The notes under the pieces: model-generated
Databases searched by the model: none
Seen by the model: only the letters and a program-made list of their open reading frames with translations
Told to the model about the DNA's origin: nothing
Shown: positions 1 to 8,539 of the stretch, piece by piece
Numbering within the stretch: the stretch's first letter is position 1
How the letters are laid out: every line of letters begins with the position of its first letter
Made by a program: the position numbers and the translations under genes
DNA from: Kribbella turkmenica
Lineage (GTDB): Bacteria > Actinomycetota > Actinomycetes > Propionibacteriales > Kribbellaceae
DNA: 45,054 nucleotides
Direction of reading: 5' to 3'
Assembly (NCBI RefSeq): GCF_004348725.1
Contig: NZ_SMKR01000043.1
Span: 1-45,054 of the forward strand

Positions 1-182
1 CAGCAGCAACTGACAACCCCGGCCACAGTGGCCAGCGAACCGACAACCCTAGGCACGGAGCCGTGCGAAGCGAAGGCGCAAGCCCGAATCACAGCAGCAA
101 CTGACAACCCCGGCCACAGTGGCCAGCCACCCGACAACCCCTGCCACGGAGCCGAGCGAAGCGAAGGCGCAAGGGGGTGCGG
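1..182. repeat. Two-copy tandem repeat, unit about 91 bp
   Basis: Bases 1-36 and 92-127 are identical, and the rest of the two units (to 91 and to about 182) matches with scattered differences. Both copies share the GACAACCC and GAAGCGAAGGCGCAAG blocks. The array is cut by the left window edge, so the copy number is unknown. It lies downstream of the tRNA-His gene. A frame is open across it, but the repeat shows no coding character. Seen directly; function unknown. Confidence 0.8.
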
Positions 183-232
183 GTGGCGGAGCCCCCGCTC
201 GCGGCGAGCGGAGCGACGCCGCACAACATGCC

Positions 233-276
233 GAAGGCGACCCGCTCCGCGCTCTCCGCGGACACAGGTCGCCTTC
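233..276 (-). terminator. Hairpin downstream of tRNA-His
   Basis: GAAGGCGACC at 233-242 is the exact complement of GGTCGCCTTC at 267-276, with an inner GC-rich palindrome in the loop. It starts about 8 bases past the 3' end of the tRNA. This placement suggests a transcription end or 3' processing structure. There is no T-run, so intrinsic termination is only probable. Confidence 0.45.
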
Positions 277-283
277 GCCTTCG

Positions 284-357
284 GGTGAGTGACGGGACTT
301 GAACCCGCGACCACCTGGACCACAACCAGGTGCTCTACCAGCTGAGCTACACCCACC
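284..357 (-). tRNA. tRNA-His (GTG anticodon)
   Basis: On the minus strand the gene folds as a full cloverleaf. The 7-bp acceptor pairs GTGGGTG with CACTCAC, including one G-T pair. The D-stem starts GCTC, the anticodon arm is CCTGG-TTGTGGT-CCAGG with anticodon GTG, and the T-arm loop is TTCAAGT. An extra G at 357 faces C73 at 284, the G-1:C73 pair that marks tRNA-His. CCA is not encoded. It lies directly downstream of orn, a common actinobacterial arrangement. Confidence 0.97.
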
Positions 358-386
358 ATTGCCGTCTCAGTGCGACGGCTGAGCAA

Positions 387-1034
387 TCATAGCGATGATG
401 GTCGATTACCAGAAATCGGGTCGGGGGTGGACCCGTTGACCGCGCCGGCGATAAGGTCCGCGGCGGCCCGGGCGGAGTCGGAGTCGGGCCCGGGCGGCGG
501 CACGAACACGGTCTGCCGGTAGTACCTGAGCTCGGCGATGCTCTCGGTGATGTCGGCGAGCGCTCGGTGGTTGCCGGTCTTCGCCGGGGTCGCGTAGTAC
601 ACCCGCGGGTACCACCGCCGGACGAGCTCCTTGATCGAGCTGACGTCGACGTTGCGGTAGTGCAGGTGCGCCTCGACCCGGGGCATGTCGCGGACCAGGA
701 AGGTCCGGTCGGTGCCGACGGAGTTGCCGGCCAGCGCGGCCTTGCGCGGCTCCTTCACGTACCCGGAGATGAAGTCGAGCACCTGCTGCTCGGCGTCCGC
801 GAGCGGGATTCCGTTCGGCAGCTCGGCGAGCAGGCCTGACTCGGTGTGCATGTCGCGGACGAAGTCGCCCATCTGCTCGAGCGCGGCCGGAGGTGGCGCG
901 ATCACCAGGTCGATCCCGTCACCGAGCACGTTCAGTTCGTAGTCGGTGACGAGAACCGCGACCTCGATCAGGGCGTCCGCCGCCAGATCGAGGCCGGTCA
1001 TCTCGCAGTCGATCCACACCAGCCGGTCGTTCAT
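387..1034 (-). CDS. orn: Oligoribonuclease (3'-5' exoribonuclease)
   Basis: This 215-residue protein is a DnaQ-fold DEDDh exonuclease. It degrades 2-5 nt RNAs, including pGpG from cyclic-di-GMP turnover, to mononucleotides in the cytosol. The first motif is near the N-terminus (WIDCEMTGLD, with the D and E metal ligands). The second motif lies around SVGTDRTFL, and the third is HRALADITES near the C-terminal third. The length is slightly above the usual ~180-200 because of a short low-complexity tail. The start was set at MNDRLVW, where the family begins; the open frame continues upstream without similarity. It is followed by tRNA-His. Confidence 0.95.
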   Translation of the reverse strand: MNDRLVWIDCEMTGLDLAADALIEVAVLVTDYELNVLGDGIDLVIAPPPAALEQMGDFVRDMHTESGLLAELPNGIPLADAEQQVLDFISGYVKEPRKAALAGNSVGTDRTFLVRDMPRVEAHLHYRNVDVSSIKELVRRWYPRVYYATPAKTGNHRALADITESIAELRYYRQTVFVPPPGPDSDSARAAADLIAGAVNGSTPDPISGNRPSSL

Positions 1035-1116
1035 GGGCACCCACCTTACGGTGACCTGCGGACAGCGTCGCGCCCACCGGCCCCGAGCGGCGGCGTGGCG
1101 TACCTCTCGTACGCCG

Positions 1117-2043
1117 TCAGCGGGGCGCGCCGCCGACGTGGATGCTGCGCACGGAGAGCACGAACAGATCCGTCCGGCGCCCGAGGTAGTGCTCGTCGCC
1201 CGGGTCCAGCAAGCGCGCCCACACCGCCAGGTCCTCAGCCGACAGCCACTCCTGCACCTCCACGTGCCCGTGCCCGTGTCCGTGGCCGTGCCCATGTCCG
1301 TGGCCGTGACCGTGCCCCTGCGCGGGTGCGGCATCCGGATTCAGCCGGTCCACCCGGTGCTGGAGCTGGGTGACGAGCCGGTCACGCTGCTCAGCCGGCA
1401 GCGGGGCCGACGACTCGGACAGGATGCTTCGCGTGGTGACGTCGGTGAGTCCGGCCCGGGTCAGCGCGTCGGTCCAGCCGTAGGGCATCGGCACGGTACC
1501 CGGCAGCGAGTCACGCATCGCCGCGAACCACCGGTCCTGCGCCAGGTCCAGCCGCAGTTCCAGCCCGGGCGCACCGAGTCCCAGGTCCCACGGCAGGCTC
1601 CGCGCCGGCAATCCGCCCTCCGCCAGCGCCAACCGTCCACCCGGCGCCAGCAGCGACGCCAGCGCGTCGATGGCCGCCTGCTGGTCGGCCGCGTGGTGCA
1701 CCGAGGCCGAGGCCCAGATCAGGTCGGCCGGCGCGTCGATTGCCTTGCGCAACGGTTCGGCGCCGTCGTCCATCGACGCCAGCTCGCACCGGACCGCGCC
1801 GCCGGTGTGCTCCCGCGCCTGCTCCAGTACGTCGGGATCCGCGTCGATCGCGACCACCGTCGTACCCGGCGGCATGGCCTCGGCCAGCGCCTTCGCCATG
1901 CCGCCGCCGCCACAGCCCACGTCGACGGCCACCCGGTCGCTGGCCCGGACGAGGCTCGCGGCCACCTTCGCGTTCCAGTCGGCCTCGCTCGCCGCCGACG
2001 CCCGCAGCCGCCCGGCTTCCTCACTCCACTCGATCTCCACCAT
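1117..2043 (-). CDS. Class I SAM-dependent methyltransferase with Gly-His tract
   Basis: The protein has 308 residues. SAM-binding motif I is VAVDVGCGGG near residue 40, followed by the acidic AIDAD loop at the end of strand 2, so this is a class I Rossmann methyltransferase. The substrate is not recognisable. The C-terminal third carries nine consecutive Gly-His pairs (residues ~243-260) followed by a normal-looking helical tail (EWLSAEDLAVWARLLDPG). The tract sits inside the domain rather than at the end. Such tracts often bind Ni, Zn or Co in other proteins; here that is an inference. The start MVEIEW was chosen because upstream residues lose coding character. It is divergent from the SARP-like regulator. 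Confidence 0.8.
   Translation of the reverse strand: MVEIEWSEEAGRLRASAASEADWNAKVAASLVRASDRVAVDVGCGGGGMAKALAEAMPPGTTVVAIDADPDVLEQAREHTGGAVRCELASMDDGAEPLRKAIDAPADLIWASASVHHAADQQAAIDALASLLAPGGRLALAEGGLPARSLPWDLGLGAPGLELRLDLAQDRWFAAMRDSLPGTVPMPYGWTDALTRAGLTDVTTRSILSESSAPLPAEQRDRLVTQLQHRVDRLNPDAAPAQGHGHGHGHGHGHGHGHGHVEVQEWLSAEDLAVWARLLDPGDEHYLGRRTDLFVLSVRSIHVGGAPR
1264..1317 (-). repeat. Nine-unit Gly-His codon repeat
   Basis: A 6-bp repeat with GGN-CAY codons on the minus strand encodes nine Gly-His pairs inside the methyltransferase. The third positions vary (ggt, ggc, gga, ggg; one cat among cac). The tract is therefore maintained as protein sequence rather than being a fresh slippage product. 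Confidence 0.9.
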
Positions 2044-2234
2044 GCGCCCAGTGTCGGCCCACCCTTGCCAGGATCCCACCTCCCGTTGCCGTTCCGGCAA
2101 GAGGTGGCTTCCCGGACGACGCGGGAAACCGCCCGCGCGATCCGGGCGATTTTCACGTTCAACCGGGAGATCGGGCCCGGCACGGTTGCCACCGGGTGTG
2201 CGGAGTGCTGTCCTATTCGGGGACTGGGGAGGAG

Positions 2235-5200
2235 GTGCACGAGCCGGTGGAATCTGTGGCGGGGACGGTGGGGCGCCCCAGGTTGGCGGCGTTGCTCGAC
2301 GAGGGAGTCCAGCGCCGGTTGCTGACCGTGGTGGCGGATGCCGGGTTCGGGAAGTCGACGCTGCTGGCCTCGTGGGCTGCCGGACGTGCCTGTGCCTGGC
2401 ACACCGTGCGTGCCGAGGACGCTTCACTGGCGGCCATGGTGTCCGGCCTGGTCGACGCCCTCCGCCGCCAGGTGCCTGCCCTCGAAGCCATCCCGGCCGA
2501 GTTGCAGAGCCCTCGCGGCCCGGACGCCGACGCCGAGCAGCAGACCAGAGCCCTCGCGTACGCCGCGCTGCTGGCCGATGCCCTGGAGCAGAACCTCGGC
2601 CACGACCTGGTCCTCGTCCTGGACGACCTGCACGAGATCGATCCGGGTGCGCCGGCAACCAAACTGATCGAGGGTCTGGTGCGGACGGCGCCGTCGAACC
2701 TCCACCTGGTCGTTGCCTCTCGCACTCAGATGCCGTTCGGCATCGACCGCCTGCGCGGGCGCGGCCAGGTGCTGGAGATCGACGCGACCGCTCTGGCGTT
2801 CACGGTTTCCGAGACCCTCGCCGTACTGCGGAAGGTGCTCGGCGAAGGCACCGACGAGCTCGCGGAGTCGTTGCAGGCCGCGGTGCAGGGTTGGCCGGCC
2901 GCCGTACGGCTGGCAGTGGAGGCGCTGCGGACAGTCCCTCCGGACGAGCGCGGCAGCCGTCTCCGACGGGCACTGCGGTCCGACGGTCCGCTGTACGACT
3001 ATCTGGCCGAGGAGGTCTTCGCAGCCGAGCCCCCAGCGGTACGGCGCCTGGTCGCGAGCGTTGCCGCGCTGCCGCGGTTCGGATCCGAGTTGTGCAAGGC
3101 AATCGGGTTGACGGACAGCGTGGAGACCCTGCAGCAACTCCGGACACGCGGACTACTCGTTTCGGCCGGTGATATCGACGGCTACGAGCTGAACCCGCTG
3201 GTGCGGAACTTCGCCAAGGACAGGCTGGCGGTGGACGAGCGGGAGTTGGCCGCGCTTTCGCTGGAGGCGGGCCGGTGGTTCGAGTCGATCGGTGAGCACC
3301 GGGACGCCCTGGTCTGCTACCAGGCCGTCGACCCGGCTGCGGCAGTGCGCATGCTGACCGAGCGCGGCCACGCGATGGTCAGCGGCGGCATGGCGGAGAC
3401 CGTGGTCGCAGCAGTCGCGGCACTGCCCGCGGACCTCCGGAACCCCGCGCTGGACCAGTTGGAGGGCGAGGCCCGGCAGGTGCTCGGCGACTGGCAGGGC
3501 GCGGTGGAGTGCTTCGACCGGATCATCGAGCCGGCCGGCGAGATCCCGGTCGGGGTCGCCTGGCGACTCGGGCTGATCCATCACCTGCGTGGCCAGACCG
3601 ACGTGGCGATCGCGACGTACCGGCGTGGCCGGATCGATGGGCAGCATCCGACGGACGAGGCCTTGCTGCAGGCGTGGTGGGCCGGTGCGCACTGGCTTCG
3701 GGGCGAGTTCGAGGACTGCCGGGCGCTGGTCACCGCCGCACACGCGGCCGCCAAGCTCTCCGGCGACGACGGAGCACTGGCCATCGCACACACGGTGCTC
3801 GCCATGCTGGCCGCGATTGACAGCGACCCGCACGGCAACTTCAACCACTACGTTCGGGCGCTCGAGCATGCGGAGCGCGCCGGCGATCTGCTGCAGTCGA
3901 TCCGGATCAGGGTGAACCGGTCCTCGCACCACATCGCGGAAGGCGACTATCAGCTCGGGCTGAAGGAGCTGGATGTCGCCATCGAGCTCGCGGACCGGGC
4001 CGGCTTCGCGGTGTTCCGCGCCCTCGCGCTGAACAACCGCGGCGAGGCGTTGCTCCGGCTGGGCCGGCTGGACGAGGCGATCGGCGAGCTGGAAGCGTCC
4101 CGGGCGCTCTACCAGAAGCTCGACTCCCGGCGGGTCGCCCAGCCGCTGTCGGTCCTCGGTGAGGTCTACCGGGAGCGTGGTGACCGGGCGATGGCCAGAG
4201 CCTGCTTCGAGGAGGCCATCCCGATCGCCGAGGAGACCAAGGACATGCAGTCCCTGGTGCCCTCGCTGGCCGGTCTGGCCCGGGTGCTGGCGGTCGAGGA
4301 GCCTGAGCGCGCCGCCGAGCTGGCCGCACTGGCCCGGCAGGCAGTTGCCTACGGCCCAGTCCTCGGCCTGTCCGGCGCGCTGGTCGCGCTGGGCTGGGTC
4401 ACGCTGCACGCAGGCAACCAAACCGAGGCCGCAGCCACCGCGCAGGAAGCAGCCGCGTTGTGCCGCAAGAGGCGCGACCGGGCCGGTTTGGCGGACGCTC
4501 TGGAACTGTACGCCGCGGCCGGCGGTGCCGAGGTGTTGCACGAGGTTCTGAATATTCGCAGCGAGCTGGGCGACCAGTTGGGTGAGGCACGGGCTGAACT
4601 GATGCTTGCCAAGCGCACCAGTGGGTCGGAGGGGCGTGAGCTGGCTCTGCGTGCGCACCAGCAGTTTCTGGCCGCGGGAGCAACCCGCTACGCCGCAGCT
4701 GCGCTCGCGGCCAGTGAGCAGACCGGTCCGGCTCCGGTCCGGATCGAGTGCCTTGGTGGTTTCCGGGTCCTTCGGAACGGACGGGCGGTCCAGCTGGGGG
4801 AGTGGCCGTCGAAGAAGGCCCGTGATCTGTTGAAGATTCTGGTGGCACGCCGCTGCCGCCCGGTCGCCCGAGTGCAACTGCTGGACCTGCTCTGGCCGGA
4901 GCAGGACGAGTCGGTCGCTTCGCCTCGACTGTCGGTGGCCCTGTCGACCGTGCGGTCCGTGCTCGACCCGGAGAAGCGGTACCCCCCGGACCACTTCGTC
5001 GGTGCCGACCGCGCGACCATCTGGCTCGACGGCGAGCAGACGGCCGTCGACGTGGAGCTGTTCCTGCACGACGCCCGCGAGGGCCTCAACACCAGCGACC
5101 TCCGGTTGCTCCGAGCCGCGGAGGCGGCGTACAGCGGAGACTTCCTGGAGGAGGACGTGTACGCCGACTGGGCCGCGGGGATGCGGGAGGAGGCCCGGGC

Positions 5201-5450
5201 GCTCTACGTCCGGGTGGCGCGAGTGCTGGCGGAACGCGGCCGGCGGGACCCCGACGCGGCCGCCGGATACCTGCTTCGGATCCTGCAGCGCGACCAGTAC
5301 GACGAACGCGCGCACCTCGGCCTGGTGTCGGCGTTCCAGGCGAGTGGCGCGCACGGTGAGGCCCGCCGGGCCTACCGCACGTACGTGCAGCGGATGGGGG
5401 AGCTGGAGGTCGAGCCGGCACCCTATCCGGCGGTGCCGGCCCGGCTTTAA
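2235..5450 (+). CDS. Large SARP/BTAD transcriptional activator with MalT-type ATPase and TPRs
   Basis: The protein has about 1071 residues. The N-terminus has a P-loop ATPase of the MalT/STAND type: Walker A ADAGFGKST around residues 34-42 and Walker B LVLVLDDLHEID around 130. A long helical-repeat (TPR-like) region fills roughly residues 330-820. From about residue 834 comes an OmpR-like winged helix (RIECLGGFRVLRNGRAV...KKARDLLKILV), followed by a bacterial transcriptional activator domain to the end. Unlike classical SARPs, the DNA-binding part is C-terminal. Known members are ATP-dependent, signal-gated activators; the signal is unknown here. The GTG start overlaps a strong GGGGAGGAGG; GTG at 2247 is an alternative. 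It is transcribed away from the methyltransferase. Confidence 0.85.
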   Translation: MHEPVESVAGTVGRPRLAALLDEGVQRRLLTVVADAGFGKSTLLASWAAGRACAWHTVRAEDASLAAMVSGLVDALRRQVPALEAIPAELQSPRGPDADAEQQTRALAYAALLADALEQNLGHDLVLVLDDLHEIDPGAPATKLIEGLVRTAPSNLHLVVASRTQMPFGIDRLRGRGQVLEIDATALAFTVSETLAVLRKVLGEGTDELAESLQAAVQGWPAAVRLAVEALRTVPPDERGSRLRRALRSDGPLYDYLAEEVFAAEPPAVRRLVASVAALPRFGSELCKAIGLTDSVETLQQLRTRGLLVSAGDIDGYELNPLVRNFAKDRLAVDERELAALSLEAGRWFESIGEHRDALVCYQAVDPAAAVRMLTERGHAMVSGGMAETVVAAVAALPADLRNPALDQLEGEARQVLGDWQGAVECFDRIIEPAGEIPVGVAWRLGLIHHLRGQTDVAIATYRRGRIDGQHPTDEALLQAWWAGAHWLRGEFEDCRALVTAAHAAAKLSGDDGALAIAHTVLAMLAAIDSDPHGNFNHYVRALEHAERAGDLLQSIRIRVNRSSHHIAEGDYQLGLKELDVAIELADRAGFAVFRALALNNRGEALLRLGRLDEAIGELEASRALYQKLDSRRVAQPLSVLGEVYRERGDRAMARACFEEAIPIAEETKDMQSLVPSLAGLARVLAVEEPERAAELAALARQAVAYGPVLGLSGALVALGWVTLHAGNQTEAAATAQEAAALCRKRRDRAGLADALELYAAAGGAEVLHEVLNIRSELGDQLGEARAELMLAKRTSGSEGRELALRAHQQFLAAGATRYAAAALAASEQTGPAPVRIECLGGFRVLRNGRAVQLGEWPSKKARDLLKILVARRCRPVARVQLLDLLWPEQDESVASPRLSVALSTVRSVLDPEKRYPPDHFVGADRATIWLDGEQTAVDVELFLHDAREGLNTSDLRLLRAAEAAYSGDFLEEDVYADWAAGMREEARALYVRVARVLAERGRRDPDAAAGYLLRILQRDQYDERAHLGLVSAFQASGAHGEARRAYRTYVQRMGELEVEPAPYPAVPARL

Positions 5451-5483
5451 GACTTTCTGAAGGTCCGGCCGCACCATCTGACC

Positions 5484-5885
5484 ATGGCAGCGCCGGTGCA
5501 CAACCCAGTGGTGGTTCGCGAGTTCGACCGGGCGGGGCATCCCGGTCGCGACTATCGCACCGAACCAGGCACTCCGATCAGGGCGACCCTGGCCGGAGTG
5601 GTGGTCCAGGTCGGGCACCGGCAGGTCGTGGTCGAGTCGAACGCGATCCGGCACCTGTACGACCACCTGTCCGAACCCACGGTCAGCCAGGGGGAGACCG
5701 TGGAGACGGGGGATCTGCTGGGGCTCGCGGCGGGTGACCACCTGCACTACGAGGAGCGGGTCGCGCCGTACGGAGTGGGGGACCAGCGGGGGCCGCAGTT
5801 CGATCTGCACACGAATGCCCGGATGCGGAAGGTGGCGCAGGGCGGGTCGGTCGTGGAGGGAGCGACCGAGCCGTCCGGCGCTTAG
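5484..5885 (+). CDS. Small M23-type metallopeptidase-like protein
   Basis: The protein has 133 residues. It looks like a bare LytM/M23 fold: HPGRD (H19, D23) gives the first HxxxD zinc pair, DHLSE at residues 60-64 matches the conserved HLS strand, and HLHYE (H86, H88) gives the final HxH. The GTPIRATLAGVV segment is the usual strand before the active site. All metal ligands are therefore present. There is no signal peptide or membrane segment, which is unusual for a cell-wall endopeptidase. It could act inside the cell or be a non-catalytic relative. It lies 33 bp downstream of the regulator and may be co-transcribed. The ribosome site is weak. Confidence 0.6.
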   Translation: MAAPVHNPVVVREFDRAGHPGRDYRTEPGTPIRATLAGVVVQVGHRQVVVESNAIRHLYDHLSEPTVSQGETVETGDLLGLAAGDHLHYEERVAPYGVGDQRGPQFDLHTNARMRKVAQGGSVVEGATEPSGA

Positions 5886-5908
5886 GCCACGTCTCCTACC
5901 GTTGACCA

Positions 5909-6388
5909 GTGATCGCCACCACCTTCGAGACCGCCCGGCTGGTCATGCATCCGTTGCGGGTCGAGTACGCCGCCGAGATGGCGGGGGTCCTCGCGGACCC
6001 GGACCTCTACACCTTCACCGGAGGAGAACCCCCGACGGTCGAGGTCCTGGAGAACCGGTACCGCCGGCAACTCGAGGGACCGGGCAACCCGGACGAGCAC
6101 TGGCTCAACTGGGTGATCCAGTACGACGGCCGGCTGGTCGGCTACGTGCAGTCGACGGTCACCGGCCGGACGGCGGAGATCGCGTGGGTAATCGGCACCG
6201 ACTGGCAAGGCCGGGGTTTCGCCAAGGAGGCCGCGCGTGGCCTCGTCGCCTGGCTGGACGGTCAGGGCGTCGAGCGGATCATCGCCCACGTGCACCCGGA
6301 CCACGCCGCATCCGCGGCCGTCACGGCGGCGGCCGGACTCACCCGGACGGACCAACTGGACGACGGCGAGTACCTCTGGACGACTTGA
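5909..6388 (+). CDS. GNAT family N-acetyltransferase (RimJ/RimL type)
   Basis: The protein has 159 residues. ARLVMHPLRVEYAAEM at the start and the acetyl-CoA pyrophosphate loop WQGRGFAKEA around residues 97-107 place it in the RimJ/RimL-like GNAT group, which transfers acetyl from acetyl-CoA to an amine. The substrate cannot be predicted. The start codon is GTG. It ends just before a strong hairpin shared with the convergent cold-shock gene. Confidence 0.88.
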   Translation: MIATTFETARLVMHPLRVEYAAEMAGVLADPDLYTFTGGEPPTVEVLENRYRRQLEGPGNPDEHWLNWVIQYDGRLVGYVQSTVTGRTAEIAWVIGTDWQGRGFAKEAARGLVAWLDGQGVERIIAHVHPDHAASAAVTAAAGLTRTDQLDDGEYLWTT

Positions 6389-6390
6389 CA

Positions 6391-6420
6391 GCAGACCCGG
6401 CCCACGAGGACCGGGTCTGC
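6391..6420. terminator. Bidirectional hairpin between GNAT and cold-shock genes
   Basis: GCAGACCCGG and CCGGGTCTGC form a perfect 10-bp stem with a 10-base loop. The hairpin lies between two convergent genes, 3 bp after the GNAT stop. It fits a shared terminator, although neither side has a long T-run. Confidence 0.75.
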
Positions 6421-6431
6421 CGTGGTGAAGC

Positions 6432-6635
6432 TCAGACCGGGCGGACGTTCTCCGCCTGGAGGCCCTTCGGGCCCTGTGCGACGTCGAACTCGACCTTCTG
6501 GTTCTCGTCGAGCGACCGGAAACCGTCCGTCGCGATCGCCGAGTAGTGCACGAATACGTCGGCGCCGCCGCCGTCCTGGGTGATGAAGCCGAAGCCCTTC
6601 TCACCGTTGAACCACTTCACTGTTCCGCTGGCCAT
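6432..6635 (-). CDS. Cold-shock protein, CspA family
   Basis: This is a 67-residue OB-fold nucleic-acid-binding protein that acts as an RNA chaperone. RNP1 is KGFGFI and RNP2 is VFVHYSAI, both intact. The sequence starts [10 protein letters not shown] as the family does, and AAAGGAG lies 10 bp upstream. The upstream extension of the open frame (to 6722) is the leader, not protein. The roughly 110 bp between this start and the upstream terminator holds the promoter and 5' leader, the usual place for cold-shock regulation. Confidence 0.96.
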   Translation of the reverse strand: MASGTVKWFNGEKGFGFITQDGGGADVFVHYSAIATDGFRSLDENQKVEFDVAQGPKGLQAENVRPV

Positions 6636-6747
6636 GCTGTACTCCTTTGTGGGCCCATGATGGGCACGGGTCGGGCCCGACGGGTGCCGGCGCCCGGGTT
6701 GCCGCAACGAGCCCTCCCACAACAGACCTGGGTCTGGAATGAGAAAA

Positions 6748-6774
6748 CGCCCGGCGGATCACAATCCGCGGGCG
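6748..6774 (-). terminator. Rho-independent terminator of the P-loop kinase gene
   Basis: On the minus strand CGCCCGCGGAT pairs with ATCCGCCGGGCG (one bulged base) across a short loop and is followed by TTTTCTC. This is a classical intrinsic terminator. It lies between the P-loop kinase gene and the downstream cold-shock gene, separating their transcription. Confidence 0.82.
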
Positions 6775-6820
6775 CTTCGCAACGAACGTGGAACTGCTAA
6801 AACTGCAACCGCTGAAAAGC

Positions 6821-7606
6821 CTAGCAGACGACCAACCATCCGTCACCGCGCCGAGCGTCGTACCCGTCCGGCGTCCCCGCCCACACGGCGGCGCACCCGG
6901 ACCGCCCGCACTCACACGAGAACGGGTACGGCGGCAGTTCCGCCAACCCGAGGTCCGCCTGCCACAACCGTCCCTGCCGGCACGCGGCCGCGTTCTCGTA
7001 CTGCCGCTGCCGCCGCAAGGCGTCCCCGGCGGCGAGCCGGGGCAGCGATCCCAGCGCGTCCTCGACGGCGACCGAGATCCCGGCCCAGTCCGGCTCCGCC
7101 GGCACCTCGATCACCGGCCGCCGGCGGTCGGCGGCCTCCCGGCGGACGAGGTCGGCCAGCACGGCGTCCCGTGCCAGCAACCCTTCCAGGCGAGCGCGAC
7201 CCTCCGGATCCTCGACCCGGGACAACCGCTTCTCCCGCGCTCGCCGAGTCAGTTCACCATCCGGCACCAACCACACCGCCGCGGGGAGGTCATCGGCCAT
7301 GGACGGAAACAGCTGCGGCCCTTCGACCAACGCTGGTACGTCGCCCAGTCCACGGGCCCGCACATCCGCGGCGACCAGTTTCAACCGCGTCGCGGAGATC
7401 CGCACGAACGCCTCGGCGGCGGCCTCGGGCCCGTCCGCCAGGTCGTCGGCCAGCGATCGCATCGGCGGCATCCGGCCGACGTGGTCGTAGGTCCACAGGT
7501 CGACCGGATGCAGCGGCAGGTCCCGGCGGCGGGCCAGATCCCGCGCGATCGTCGATTTCCCGGCGCCCGGCGCGCCGCCGATCCACACCATCCCCGGCGA
7601 TGTCAC
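6821..7606 (-). CDS. P-loop nucleotide kinase-like protein with Cys-rich tail
   Basis: The protein is about 261 residues. Walker A GGAPGAGKST is at the N-terminus, after MVWI. It belongs to the AAA_33/zeta-toxin-like group of small-molecule or nucleotide kinases. The C-terminus has CECGRSGCAAVW, a possible metal knuckle also seen in actinobacterial hypotheticals. The substrate is unknown. The GTG start at 7606 has GGGAG nine bases upstream. The frame stays open to an ATG at 7663, but that start lacks a ribosome site and would overlap the divergent promoter region. Confidence 0.65.
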   Translation of the reverse strand: MTSPGMVWIGGAPGAGKSTIARDLARRRDLPLHPVDLWTYDHVGRMPPMRSLADDLADGPEAAAEAFVRISATRLKLVAADVRARGLGDVPALVEGPQLFPSMADDLPAAVWLVPDGELTRRAREKRLSRVEDPEGRARLEGLLARDAVLADLVRREAADRRRPVIEVPAEPDWAGISVAVEDALGSLPRLAAGDALRRQRQYENAAACRQGRLWQADLGLAELPPYPFSCECGRSGCAAVWAGTPDGYDARRGDGWLVVC

Positions 7607-7678
7607 CCCGGCAGTCTCCCAGAAATTGGCGAGCGCTTGCCAGAAGTGTGATCTTGACCGCATTCGGGCTCCCGCCTA

Positions 7679-7695
7679 CTGTATGCGGTATACCA
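7679..7695 (+). promoter_or_regulatory. Operator motif upstream of hyi-gcl-panE
   Basis: CTGTATGCGGTATACCA is an imperfect palindrome 25 bp before the hyi start. It matches the consensus CTGYATRCNGTATRSNA shared with sites at 20493, 20577 and 22936. Its position close to the start suggests a repressor site overlapping the promoter. The sequence is seen; the role is inferred. Confidence 0.65.
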
Positions 7696-7720
7696 AGCCC
7701 CTCCGGAAGGTGGGACACTC

Positions 7721-8527
7721 ATGCATCCAGCCCGTTACGCGGTCAACTGCTCGATCCTGTTCACCGAAGTCCCGCTGCTGGACAGACCCGCGGCCGCACG
7801 ACGGGCCGGGTTCGGCGCGGTCGAGTTCTGGTGGCCCTTCGACACCCATCTGCCCGGCGACGCCGAGGTGGACGCGTTCGAACGCGCTGTCCGGGACGCC
7901 GGAGTGCAGCTGGCCGGACTGAACTTCGCGGCCGGCGACCTGCCCGGCGGCGACCGCGGCCTGGTCTCCTGGCCGCGGCGGTCACTCGAGTTCCGCGACA
8001 ACATCGCGGTCACCCTCGGCATCGGCGAACGACTCGGCTGCCGGGCCTTCAACGCGTTGTACGGCAACCGTGTCGACGGCGTCGCGCCGGAGGAGCAGGA
8101 CGACCTCGCCGCCGAGAACCTGGCGCTGGCCGCGACCGCGGCCGGCTCGTTCGGGGGCGTCGTACTGGTCGAGCCGGTCAGTGGGGAGGACCGCTATCCA
8201 CTCCGCACGGCGGCCGACGCGATCGCCGTGATCGACCGGGTCCAGGAGGCGTCCGGGGTGACCGCCATCGGACTGCTCGCCGACCTCTACCACCTCACTG
8301 TGAACGGGGACGACGTGACGGCCGCGATCTCGACGTACGCGGACCGGCTCGCGCACGTCCAGCTCGCCGACGCCCCCGGCCGGAACGAGCCCGGCACCGG
8401 GAAGATCCCGGTCGACCAGCACCTCGACGAGCTCCGGACCGCCGGGTACGACGGCTGGATCGGGCTGGAGTACAAGCCGAGCAGTACGACGGCCGAGAGC
8501 TTCGGCTGGATTCCACCCACCGACTGA
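7721..8527 (+). CDS. hyi: Hydroxypyruvate isomerase
   Basis: This 268-residue TIM-barrel protein of the xylose-isomerase-like/Hyi family interconverts hydroxypyruvate and tartronate semialdehyde. Family landmarks are VEFWWPF near the N-terminus, VLVEPVSG (catalytic Glu strand) around residue 150, LLADLYHL around 190, QLADAPGRNEPGTGKI around 220 and GLEYKP near the end. GGAAGG precedes the ATG. The gene starts a three-gene operon with gcl 12 bp downstream. Its partner Gcl produces tartronate semialdehyde, so this enzyme balances that pool in glyoxylate use. Confidence 0.93.
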   Translation: MHPARYAVNCSILFTEVPLLDRPAAARRAGFGAVEFWWPFDTHLPGDAEVDAFERAVRDAGVQLAGLNFAAGDLPGGDRGLVSWPRRSLEFRDNIAVTLGIGERLGCRAFNALYGNRVDGVAPEEQDDLAAENLALAATAAGSFGGVVLVEPVSGEDRYPLRTAADAIAVIDRVQEASGVTAIGLLADLYHLTVNGDDVTAAISTYADRLAHVQLADAPGRNEPGTGKIPVDQHLDELRTAGYDGWIGLEYKPSSTTAESFGWIPPTD

Positions 8528-8539
8528 AAGGCAGCTGGC

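Noticed and set aside
28..288. Open frame of 86 codons on the plus strand at the left edge
   Set aside because: It runs through the tandem repeat, has no family similarity and no ribosome site.
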